Origin: Elusimicrobiota bacterium
GTDB taxonomy: Bacteria > Elusimicrobiota > Elusimicrobia > UBA1565 > UBA9628
Direction: 5' to 3'
Length of the DNA: 6,336 bases
Assembly: GCA_023249695.1 (NCBI GenBank)
Contig: JAHFCD010000147.1
Location: 1-6,336, forward strand
Made by a program: the position numbers and the translations under genes. Shown here one piece after another: positions 1 through 5,226 of this stretch (positions are counted from its first letter, which is position 1; every line of letters starts with the position of its first letter). The notes under the pieces were generated by a model, which was not told the DNA's origin, searched no databases, and worked only from the letters and a program-made list of their open reading frames with translations.

Positions 1-13
1 GAATTGTTAACAG

Positions 14-22
14 TGCTATAAT
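14..22 (+). promoter_or_regulatory. Extended -10 promoter of the tRNA gene
   Basis: The sequence TGC-TATAAT is a consensus -10 hexamer (17-22) with the extended -10 TG dinucleotide (14-15). Transcription is predicted to start near 29, leaving a leader of about 10 nt before the mature tRNA. The -35 element would lie just before the window, so it cannot be checked. The nearby TTGTTA at 4-9 is too close to be the partner. Confidence 0.8.
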
Positions 23-29
23 CGAACCG

Positions 30-116
30 CGGTCTCGACGGGGCGTAGCTCAATTGGCAGAGCGCGTGGTTTGGGACCACGAGGTTCCGAGTTCGACCCT
101 CGGCGCCCCGAGACCG
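30..116 (+). other. Inverted repeat flanking the tRNA (leader/trailer stem)
   Basis: CGGTCTC at 30-36 is the exact reverse complement of GAGACCG at 110-116, so leader and trailer could extend the acceptor stem in the precursor. If the normal C39-G110 pair is kept, six flanking pairs remain (30-35 with 111-116), including pairing of discriminator A111. No U-tract terminator follows the tRNA before 160. Confidence 0.6.
39..111 (+). tRNA. tRNA-Pro, anticodon TGG
   Basis: The full cloverleaf can be read. The acceptor stem is CGGGGCG (39-45) with CGCCCCG (104-110), and A111 is the discriminator. The D-stem is GCTC/GAGC (48-51, 60-63). The anticodon stem is CGTGG/CCACG (65-69, 77-81), with loop TTTGGGA and anticodon TGG at 72-74. 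The T-stem is CCGAG/CTCGG around loop TTCGACC. The C1-G72 pair, A73 and G37 are identity features typical of bacterial proline tRNAs. UGG decodes CCA and, by wobble, other CCN codons. The 3' CCA is not encoded (GAC follows A111), so it must be added by nucleotidyltransferase. Confidence 0.97.
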
Positions 117-123
117 CCCGGTA

Positions 124-151
124 TTGACGACTCCGCGAAATCCGTTATCCT
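124..151 (+). promoter_or_regulatory. Promoter of the TPR gene, near-leaderless
   Basis: TTGACG at 124-129 (five of six matches to the -35 consensus), a 16-bp spacer and TATCCT at 146-151 form a sigma70-type promoter. The predicted transcription start is about 158-160, at or next to the ATG at 160. This argues that the in-frame TTG at 124 is the -35 box and not a start codon. Confidence 0.55.
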
Positions 152-159
152 TAAGGCGA

Positions 160-639
160 ATGCGAACGCTGCTGCTCCTCTCGCTCCTTTTCGCGGCCTT
201 GCCGGCCGCCGCCGCGCGCCGCTCGCTCTCGGTCGACGCCGGCTTCAAGAAGGCCGACCTGCTGATCGAGAAGGGTGAGTTCGCGAAGGCTCGCGAGGAG
301 CTCGACGAGGCGCTCGGCGAGCTCAAGCCCGACGATTCGCGGCGCCTACGCTACCACGAACGGACCGGGGCGTCCTGGCTGCGCGAGGGCAACATTCCCG
401 AGGCGCGCGCCGCCTTCACCGAGGCGCTCGTCACCCTCCAGCGCCTGAAGCTCGGCGACGAGTACGCGGCGAAGGCTTACACCGGCATGGGGCTTTGCCT
501 GCGCCGCGAGAAGAACGACAAGTACGCGCTCAAGTTCTTCAAGAAGGCCCTCGCCTATCGCCTCGATGAGGGGACGCGGATGTTCGTCGAAGATCAGATT
601 CGCGAGATCGAGGGCGAGCCGCCCGTGCCCGCGCGATAG
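160..639 (+). CDS. Exported TPR-repeat protein, about 159 aa
   Basis: This is a small helical-repeat protein, presumably a protein-protein interaction scaffold outside the cytoplasm; its partner is unknown. Residues 1-19 are a signal peptide (MRTLLLLSLLFAALPAAAA, with an AAA-type cleavage site). The mature part holds about three TPR-like helix pairs: one around residues 28-55 (FKKADLLIEKGEFAKAREEL), one around 63-95 (WLREGNIPEARAAFTEAL), and one around 102-130 (YTGMGLCLRREKNDKYALKF). A short charged and proline-rich tail follows. I chose ATG at 160 because it gives a clean signal peptide; the upstream TTG at 124 adds 12 residues and coincides with a -35 box. AAGG at 153-156 lies only 3 nt from the ATG, too close for a normal Shine-Dalgarno. 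The gene is convergent with the kinase gene, 30 bp apart. TPR assignment is likely; function is unassigned. Confidence 0.85.
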   Translation: MRTLLLLSLLFAALPAAAARRSLSVDAGFKKADLLIEKGEFAKAREELDEALGELKPDDSRRLRYHERTGASWLREGNIPEARAAFTEALVTLQRLKLGDEYAAKAYTGMGLCLRREKNDKYALKFFKKALAYRLDEGTRMFVEDQIREIEGEPPVPAR

Positions 640-647
640 CCGCTGCC

Positions 648-663
648 GCGCCATCAAGGGCGC
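648..663. terminator. Weak hairpin between convergent genes
   Basis: GCGCC-ATCAAG-GGCGC forms a 5-bp GC stem in the 30-bp gap between the TPR and kinase stop codons. It could act for both strands, but no T-tract follows on either strand, so intrinsic termination is doubtful. Confidence 0.2.
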
Positions 664-669
664 CGGGCG

Positions 670-2403
670 TCAGGCGAGCAGGCTTTTGAGGGAGTCGACC
701 AGCTCGGCCGCGTCGGCGACGCGCAGCTTCGGGTCGGGTGAGAGCGTCGCGGCGAACAGCAGCTCCACCTCCTTGGGCAGGCCGGGCGCTAGAAACTGCG
801 GTGGAGCGTACTTCATGCGTTCTTTCTGGGCCAGGAAGTCCGGACCGGAGAACGGGAGGGCTCCGGTCATCGCCTCGTAAAGGCAAACGCCCAAGGCGTA
901 GATATCTGAGGTCTTCGCGCAGCGTCCGAGATGCTGCTCCGGGGCCATGTAGGCGGGCGTTCCCGAGATGTCGAGGCTGGTCAGCCGCGTGACCGTTTCC
1001 TTGGCCTCGCGCGCGATGCCGAAGTCCATGACTTTCGCGTAGCCCCCGGCGTCGATCATGATGTTCGACGGCTTGAGGTCGCGGTGCAGAACGCGGCTGC
1101 GATGGGCGCACGCGATCGCCTCGCACACATAGGTGAACACTCTCACGCACTCGTCCAGCGGCAGGCGGCCGCGGCGTTTCAATACCGCCGACAACGGCTC
1201 GCCGTCGACGAAGTCGAAGACCAGGTACACGCCGCCGGCATCCTCGATGACCTCGTGGATGGCGACGATGTAGGGGTGCGACATATGCGAGATGATCCTC
1301 GCCTCGGTCAGGAACGCGTCGCGCGCGCCATCGGCGCGCGCGATCTCGGCGCGCATCACCTTGATCGCGACCCGTCGCCCGAGGGAGTGATCGAAGGCCT
1401 CGAGCACGATGCCCATGCCGCCCTCTCCTATTTTCCCTTTGAACTCATACCGTCCGCGGAGCAGTCCGGAGAACGGAGGGGAAGCCTCGGGGCGCGGCAG
1501 CTCGAGAATGGACGGCATTGATTGAATTCCCGGCGCGCCGGGCCGCGTCCACGAGCCGGCGAAGGGAGCGCGGCTCGACGGTGACGGGCGGCTGCGGCCG
1601 AAGAAGTAGGCGGCCGCGCCGAGGGCGAGAAGCAACGCCAACCCCAATGCGGCCAAGGCGGCTGCGCCGGCCGCGGGCGGTTGCGGTCCCGGCGCATCGC
1701 GCGGTTGGGCCGGCGCCGGCGCGGCGGCCGGCCTGGCCTCGGCGAGGGGGGCGGCCTGGGGCGCGGGGGCGGGCTCGGGCGCGGCGCGAAGAAGGGGAAC
1801 GGGACCGGGCGGGGCCTCGGGGGGGCCGACGGCGGAGGAGGGCACGACGAACCGCGCGAGGCGCATCGCCCCATTCTTATCCACGCGCGCCCACATTCGT
1901 CCCGGTGGAGGCGTCCCGAGCCCGAGCGAGGCATGGTCCTCGGGGCACGACCCCGAGGTTTCGCCGTAGTATTGTCCGGAAGCGTCGCGTTCCATCAGCA
2001 CGAGGTAAGTGCAGTAGCGCCCGCCCGGCGGACGCGGAGCCGGGACTTCGCGGCCGCCGTCTTCGCGCGGTCCGTCCGGAAAGCGCTCGGGGGCGATCCG
2101 TCCGTCCGTCTGGATGCGAATCGCGGGCAGCGATGCGCCGTCGGGCAGAGGACCGTCGTACTCGAATCCGTTCGGGCCCCGGCGCAGAATTCGCTCGGCC
2201 TTATAGACGTGCGGGAGATTCGCCGCCGGAAGCCAGAGCGTTCCTCGCGGCGGCGGGGGGAGCTGATCGGGGTATCGGGCCGCCTCCGGGCAAGGCGCGG
2301 GCCGCGGCTCGCTCAGCCAGTCGGAGTAGAAGCACGGCTCGGGGCCCTGCGCCCGCGCCGCCGAAGCCGCCAGCAACAGCATCAAAATCCAGCCGAAGCG
2401 CAT
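670..2403 (-). CDS. Receptor-like transmembrane Ser/Thr protein kinase (Hanks type)
   Basis: This 577-aa protein should transfer phosphate from ATP to Ser/Thr of cytoplasmic targets in response to an outside signal. Domains in order: signal peptide 1-18 (ARA before Q19); exported region about 19-195 with Cys24, 38, 131 and 153; Ala/Pro-rich stalk about 196-245; membrane helix about 247-268; Ser/Pro-rich juxtamembrane linker 269-318; kinase 319 to about 575. The kinase has the Gly loop GEGGMG (326-331), Lys348, Glu367, HRDLKPSN (440-447), DFG (460-462), APE (487-489), Asp500 and Arg561, so it looks active and of RD type. The activation loop (471-483) has Thr and Ser candidates for autophosphorylation. 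Kinase-last topology is the reverse of PknB-like enzymes. The outer domain is not recognised. The ATG at 2403 fits both the signal peptide and a promoter 5 nt upstream. Confidence 0.95.
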   Translation of the reverse strand: MRFGWILMLLLAASAARAQGPEPCFYSDWLSEPRPAPCPEAARYPDQLPPPPRGTLWLPAANLPHVYKAERILRRGPNGFEYDGPLPDGASLPAIRIQTDGRIAPERFPDGPREDGGREVPAPRPPGGRYCTYLVLMERDASGQYYGETSGSCPEDHASLGLGTPPPGRMWARVDKNGAMRLARFVVPSSAVGPPEAPPGPVPLLRAAPEPAPAPQAAPLAEARPAAAPAPAQPRDAPGPQPPAAGAAALAALGLALLLALGAAAYFFGRSRPSPSSRAPFAGSWTRPGAPGIQSMPSILELPRPEASPPFSGLLRGRYEFKGKIGEGGMGIVLEAFDHSLGRRVAIKVMRAEIARADGARDAFLTEARIISHMSHPYIVAIHEVIEDAGGVYLVFDFVDGEPLSAVLKRRGRLPLDECVRVFTYVCEAIACAHRSRVLHRDLKPSNIMIDAGGYAKVMDFGIAREAKETVTRLTSLDISGTPAYMAPEQHLGRCAKTSDIYALGVCLYEAMTGALPFSGPDFLAQKERMKYAPPQFLAPGLPKEVELLFAATLSPDPKLRVADAAELVDSLKSLLA

Positions 2404-2408
2404 GCGCC

Positions 2409-2437
2409 AGTGTAGGCGTCGTCCCGCGCGCTGTCAA
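2409..2437 (-). promoter_or_regulatory. Strong promoter of the kinase gene, leaderless
   Basis: On the minus strand, a perfect TTGACA (2437-2432), a 17-bp spacer and TACACT (2414-2409) are followed after 5 nt by the ATG at 2403. Transcription should begin at or within about 2 nt of the start codon, and no Shine-Dalgarno is present. The end of the MITE-like element lies 10 bp upstream of the -35 box, leaving the promoter intact. Confidence 0.75.
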
Positions 2438-2446
2438 TGGAGAATG

Positions 2447-2467
2447 TCTCCAAGTTCATGGGGTTTT
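2447..2467 (+). repeat. Left terminal inverted repeat
   Basis: This 21-bp end begins TCTCCAAGTTCA and runs into GGGGTTTT. It pairs with 2573-2593 with three mismatches (its positions 7, 13 and 21). A second shared block, CGGGCG, follows inside both ends at slightly different distances (2473-2478 on this side). Confidence 0.65.
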
Positions 2468-2480
2468 GAATCCGGGCGAT

Positions 2481-2515
2481 TGAACGGCATGGCGCCGAAG
2501 GCGCCATGCCATTCA
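2481..2515. repeat. 16-bp stem hairpin inside the MITE-like element
   Basis: The arms 2481-2496 and 2500-2515 pair over 16 bp with one mismatch (position 5) around the 3-nt loop GAA; the core is GGCATGGCGCC. There is no T-tract on either side, and the location upstream of two divergent promoters argues against a terminator. It is better read as part of the element. Confidence 0.8.
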
Positions 2516-2572
2516 AATAGAGATATCCTCGTTCGATTATCTTGAGATAAACCTGTCTCCCATCCGCCGCCC

Positions 2573-2593
2573 GAAACCCCGTGAACATGGAGA
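2573..2593 (-). repeat. Right terminal inverted repeat
   Basis: Read on the minus strand this end begins TCTCCATGTTCA and runs into GGGGTTTC, matching the left end at 18 of 21 positions. Confidence 0.65.
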
Positions 2594-2621
2594 GAATGTC
2601 GGCGAACCACCCGCCCGCGCG

Positions 2622-2651
2622 TTGAGCGAAGGAAGGCCGCCGTGCTAAGAT
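2622..2651 (+). promoter_or_regulatory. Promoter of the hydrolase gene, leaderless
   Basis: TTGAGC (2622-2627), an 18-bp spacer and TAAGAT (2646-2651) preceded by an extended -10 TGC (2643-2645) form the promoter. The GTG start lies 6 nt after the -10 box, so the predicted transcription start is the GTG itself. The nearest purine-rich sequence (GGAAGG at 2631-2636) is too far upstream to be a ribosome binding site. Confidence 0.6.
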
Positions 2652-2657
2652 GAGCCG

Positions 2658-3551
2658 GTGGCCGCCGCATTTCTCGTCCTACTCGGATTTTCGGCCGTTC
2701 TCGTCTCGTTGAGCGTCTATACCGCTTATCGCATCATGACGGGCAACGGCTGCATACCGCTGACGGTGCGCCCCGAGCAATACGGCCTGCCTTACGAGCC
2801 CGTGGCCTGCCGCACGAGCGACGGGCTGACGCTCAAAGGCTGGTTCGTGCCCGCCGCGTCTCCCAGCGCGCGCACGATCCTGCTCTGCCACGGCTGGAGC
2901 GCGAACAAAGGCGAGATCCTCAAGGCCACGCACGAGCTGGCCGGCCGGGGTTTTAATCTTCTCTATTTCGACTTCCGGCATTGCGGCGAAAGCGAGGGGA
3001 GCCTCCTCAGCGTCGGCTACTGGGAGGCGCGGGACTTCGACGCCATGTTCGCATTCCTCCGATCCTTCCGGCCCGACGACCGCTACGCCGTCTACGGGAT
3101 GTCGATGGGCGGCATGGTGGCGTTCTCCGGCGTCGCGCGCCACCCCGGCTTCGTCGCGGCGGCCATCGAGAGCACCTTCCGCTCCCACGACGAGGCCGTC
3201 AGCCGCTACCTCCATTTCCAAAGCGGCGTCCCCTATTTTCCGCTGATCCCGCTGATTCTGCTCTGCCTGCGCGTCCGCCTGGGCGGCGACCCTCAGCTCA
3301 ACAGCCCGGAAAGCCTCGCTCCGGGCTTCAAGGTTCCGCTCCTGGGGATATGCGGCGACGATGACCGCCTTTCTCCGCCCGAGCTGATCACGGCGTTGTT
3401 CGCGCGCGTGCCTTCGCCCCACGAGCTCTGGCTCGTGCCCGGCGGCGGCCACGCGCGCTGCGCGCAAGCGGCCGGCGCCGCCTACGCGGACCGCCTGGCT
3501 CGATTCTACGGGGCCGGCTTCGCGGCCGCCGAGAAGAGCTTGTCGGCCTGA
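2658..3551 (+). CDS. Membrane-anchored alpha/beta hydrolase
   Basis: This 297-aa serine hydrolase of the alpha/beta-fold superfamily probably cleaves an ester, thioester or peptide bond; its substrate cannot be told from sequence. An N-terminal membrane helix (about residues 2-24) anchors it, with the catalytic domain probably outside the cytoplasm. Visible motifs are HG (78-79, in CHGWSANKGE) for the oxyanion region, the nucleophile elbow GMSMGG with Ser149, the probable acid Asp236 in GDDDRLSPPE, and His265 in PGGGH. A hydrophobic stretch at 192-204 probably belongs to the cap. The HGWSANKGE motif resembles the YqkD/BAAT-like group of hydrolases. I chose the GTG start because it supplies the membrane anchor and matches the promoter; the next in-frame Met (residue 27) would lose the anchor. 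Its last 46 bp overlap the opposing gene's 3' end. Confidence 0.92.
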   Translation: MAAAFLVLLGFSAVLVSLSVYTAYRIMTGNGCIPLTVRPEQYGLPYEPVACRTSDGLTLKGWFVPAASPSARTILLCHGWSANKGEILKATHELAGRGFNLLYFDFRHCGESEGSLLSVGYWEARDFDAMFAFLRSFRPDDRYAVYGMSMGGMVAFSGVARHPGFVAAAIESTFRSHDEAVSRYLHFQSGVPYFPLIPLILLCLRVRLGGDPQLNSPESLAPGFKVPLLGICGDDDRLSPPELITALFARVPSPHELWLVPGGGHARCAQAAGAAYADRLARFYGAGFAAAEKSLSA

Positions 3552-5041
3552 TCGGAGAGGCGGACCATTCGCGAAGCGGAGGTCCGGGCCTTGACCAGGT
3601 CCGCCTCGTCGCCCTTGAGCGCGTCGAAGAAAACTTCGAGCTCCGCGGTCAGCGCGGTCACCAAAGGTCCGAGCGCGTCGCCGTGACGGCGCGCCGCCAG
3701 CACGGCCGTCGACTCCGGGTCGTCCTTGAAAAGGCGGCTCCAGAGGCCGCGCTTGGGCGGGGCCGGACCGTCGAGGACGGGCACGACGAAGATCGCGTGG
3801 GGCAGGTTGACCGCTTCCCAGTGGCCGCCCGGTATCACGGGCCAGGTCTCGCCGGTCAAGCGGTAGGATTTGAGGCCGCGCAGGCGCCGCAGCTGGAAGA
3901 GGTTGATCTGCGCGCTGCGCAGCACGTCGGCGAACTGGTAGGCGTCGGCTCGCGCGTCCGACAGGGCCTTGGCTCCGCCGTCGCGCCGCGCCCGCAGGAG
4001 GTCGTGCAGCACGGTCTTCGCGTGAGTGCTGATCTCCTCGAAAGACATGTAGTCGACGTAGGACGACGCGTGCGGGGCGATCGCGCGTCCGCTATAGGCG
4101 ACCAAGGAGCCGTGGAACAGGCTGAGGTCGCCGCGACGCAGGCGCTTGGTGAACGCGGCGTGGCGCGATTCATGGAGGATCGCCTCGAACGCGTCGTCGC
4201 GCCCGAAGTCCGGGAGGAACAGGACCTGCTGAGTGGAGTTGTAGGCGGCCACGCCGCCGTCCGTGCGGTCGGGCGCGTATTCGACCGCGGAATCGAAGTT
4301 CTTTTGCAGGTCCCAGGCGAGCCGGTTGAGGCGGTGGCCCTGGCGCTCGGGGATGATCTTGAGCACGGGCGACTGGAAGCCGTCGGCTCGCGTCCGCTCG
4401 CCGCGTTCGACGGCGATGCCGGCGCTCCTCGCCAGGCTCTCGGCGGCCGAGATCAAGGTCTGCAGCTCCTCCACGCCAGATTTCGCCCGGGGGACGATCA
4501 GCGCGGAGCGGTAGCGATAGACTTCCGCGGAGCCGAAGTGGAACGGCGCGCCGGGGCGGAGGTATTCCGCGGATTGATGATCAGACTTGGAGGACTCCCC
4601 GAACATCCGTTTCGTAAATTCGATGAGGTTCCCGATCGGAGCGTCCTCGAGGTTCTGGGGCGAATCGCCGAGGACGGCTTTCGCCGAGGCCATGGGGGCC
4701 GGCGCGGGCCGGATCGCGGCCGTGCGCGCGGGCGAGATATAGGACGCCGGCAGGGCCGCCGGCAGCGGGCTTTGAGCGGCTATGGCCGGCGCGAACGGCG
4801 CGGCCGCGAGGAGGGGCGTCGGGGCGAGCGCGACGGGCATGAGTCCGGGCGCGCCGACGAGGGATGGGGCGGCGAGGTTGAGCGTGATGAGCTGGGGCGC
4901 GCCGCCGGTCATCAAGGGCGAGAGCGTAACGGACGGCGAGGCGGTGTTGGGGCCGGCGGCCTCAACGACGCCGGCGCGGGTTTGCGCGCGCAGCACGGGC
5001 GCAGCCAACAAAAGGAGGGCGGCGAGGGGGAGGGGCCTCAC
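3506..5041 (-). CDS. Exported putative zinc metalloprotease (HExxH)
   Basis: This 511-aa protein is probably a secreted or envelope metallopeptidase; its substrate is unknown. Residues 1-19 are a signal peptide (VLRA before Q20). Residues 20-120 are an Ala/Pro/Leu-rich low-complexity tract, likely a disordered spacer. The folded part starts near 130. HESRH at 290-294 in AILHESRHAAF fits the zincin HExxH motif (ligands His290 and His294, catalytic Glu291). About 41 residues later, SFEEISTH (333-340) offers Glu335, Glu336 or His340 as a third ligand. The C-terminal 200 residues show no motif I recognise. The start is GTG, supported by the signal peptide and by TATACT 6 nt upstream; no Shine-Dalgarno is visible. 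The family is not one I can name. Protease activity is inferred from the motif alone. Confidence 0.85.
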   Translation of the reverse strand: MRPLPLAALLLLAAPVLRAQTRAGVVEAAGPNTASPSVTLSPLMTGGAPQLITLNLAAPSLVGAPGLMPVALAPTPLLAAAPFAPAIAAQSPLPAALPASYISPARTAAIRPAPAPMASAKAVLGDSPQNLEDAPIGNLIEFTKRMFGESSKSDHQSAEYLRPGAPFHFGSAEVYRYRSALIVPRAKSGVEELQTLISAAESLARSAGIAVERGERTRADGFQSPVLKIIPERQGHRLNRLAWDLQKNFDSAVEYAPDRTDGGVAAYNSTQQVLFLPDFGRDDAFEAILHESRHAAFTKRLRRGDLSLFHGSLVAYSGRAIAPHASSYVDYMSFEEISTHAKTVLHDLLRARRDGGAKALSDARADAYQFADVLRSAQINLFQLRRLRGLKSYRLTGETWPVIPGGHWEAVNLPHAIFVVPVLDGPAPPKRGLWSRLFKDDPESTAVLAARRHGDALGPLVTALTAELEVFFDALKGDEADLVKARTSASRMVRLSDQADKLFSAAAKPAP

Positions 5042-5047
5042 GTCCCT

Positions 5048-5077
5048 AGTATAGCCCCGCCGCGGGCGATCCGCCAG
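5048..5077 (-). promoter_or_regulatory. Promoter of the metalloprotease gene, leaderless
   Basis: On the minus strand, TATACT (5053-5048) lies 6 nt before the GTG start. A weak -35 candidate CTGGCG (5077-5072) is 18 bp upstream. The predicted transcription start coincides with the GTG. Confidence 0.55.
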
Positions 5078-5108
5078 AGCGGAGCCGTCGCGCGGGAGCC
5101 GCCGCGGT

Positions 5109-5121
5109 AACCGTTCCGGTT
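5109..5121. repeat. Short dyad between divergent genes, possible operator
   Basis: AACCG-TTC-CGGTT is a perfect 5-bp inverted repeat overlapping the palindrome GGTAACC (5106-5112). It lies between the two divergent promoters, upstream of each. It may be a protein-binding site, but chance is not excluded. Confidence 0.25.
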
Positions 5122-5123
5122 TC

Positions 5124-5190
5124 TAAAATCGCGGGAAGCTGCTCCGGCTGATTTGGAGCCCATGGCCCCGCCCTCGTGGGGCTTTCGATT
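5124..5190 (+). ncRNA. Possible small RNA unit in the divergent gap
   Basis: TAAAAT at 5124-5129 resembles a -10 box, with a predicted start near 5136. The following sequence could fold as GCTCC/GGAGC (5141-5145, 5155-5159) and then the GC hairpin at 5164-5183 followed by TTTCGATT. There is no recognisable -35 box or extended -10, so the case is weak. Confidence 0.2.
5164..5183 (+). terminator. Terminator-like hairpin upstream of the last gene
   Basis: GCCCC (5165-5169) pairs with GGGGC (5178-5182), with an added G-T pair, around an 8-nt loop, and is followed by a short interrupted T-rich tail. It lies before the promoter of the gene at 5227, so it could shield that gene from read-through. 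The stem and tail are short for a strong terminator. Confidence 0.3.
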
Positions 5191-5220
5191 CTGTCGGGCG
5201 CCGCGTCCAGCTGCTAAACT
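5191..5220 (+). promoter_or_regulatory. Extended -10 promoter of the last gene, leaderless
   Basis: TGC-TAAACT, an extended -10 with its hexamer at 5215-5220, lies 6 nt before the ATG at 5227. A weak -35 candidate CTGTCG (5191-5196) is 18 bp upstream. The predicted transcription start is at the ATG. Confidence 0.6.
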
Positions 5221-5226
5221 GACGGC

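Larger units (their letters stand above)
2447..2593. mobile_element. MITE-like palindromic element, 147 bp, no transposase
   Basis: The ends are 21-bp imperfect inverted repeats (2447-2467 and 2573-2593) matching at 18 of 21 positions; both start TCTCCA read inward and share GTTCA and GGGGTTT. They are bordered by the 5-bp direct repeat GAATG (2442-2446 and 2594-2598), which looks like a target-site duplication. The interior carries a strong hairpin and is more AT-rich than its surroundings (for example 2516-2552). It encodes no transposase, so mobilisation would need an enzyme in trans. It fills most of the divergent region between the kinase and hydrolase genes and spares both promoters. 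The family is unidentified; a single copy in the window cannot prove mobility. Confidence 0.65.
2441..2600. repeat. Flanking direct repeats AGAATGTC
   Basis: AGAATGTC occurs at 2441-2448 and again at 2593-2600. The core GAATG lies exactly outside the two inverted-repeat ends and fits a 5-bp target duplication. The extra identity comes from bases shared with the element ends and the target. Confidence 0.55.

Noticed and set aside
124..159. TTG at 124 as the start of the TPR gene
   Set aside because: The TTG is part of a TTGACG -35 box with a matching -10 at 146-151, and the longer product would add a 12-residue polar extension before a clean signal peptide starting at ATG 160.
54..278. 74-codon open frame covering the tRNA
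   Set aside because: It overlaps the tRNA and then runs out of frame through the TPR signal peptide; the product is Arg/Ala-rich with no protein-like features.
1518..2483. 321-codon plus-strand frame opposite the kinase gene
   Set aside because: It is antisense to a well-supported kinase gene, its product is overwhelmingly Arg/Pro/Ala, and such frames are expected in GC-rich DNA.
2481..2515. Internal hairpin as an intrinsic terminator
   Set aside because: It lacks a T-tract on both strands and sits upstream of two divergent promoters, so it has no transcript to end; it fits better as part of the inserted element.
2679..3467. 262-codon minus-strand frame opposite the hydrolase gene
   Set aside because: The hydrolase has a full catalytic triad and promoter; this antisense frame is charge-rich and has no motif.
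3683..5110. 475-codon plus-strand frame opposite the metalloprotease gene
   Set aside because: The opposing frame has a signal peptide and HExxH motif, while this one is Gly/Arg/Glu-rich with no hydrophobic core pattern.
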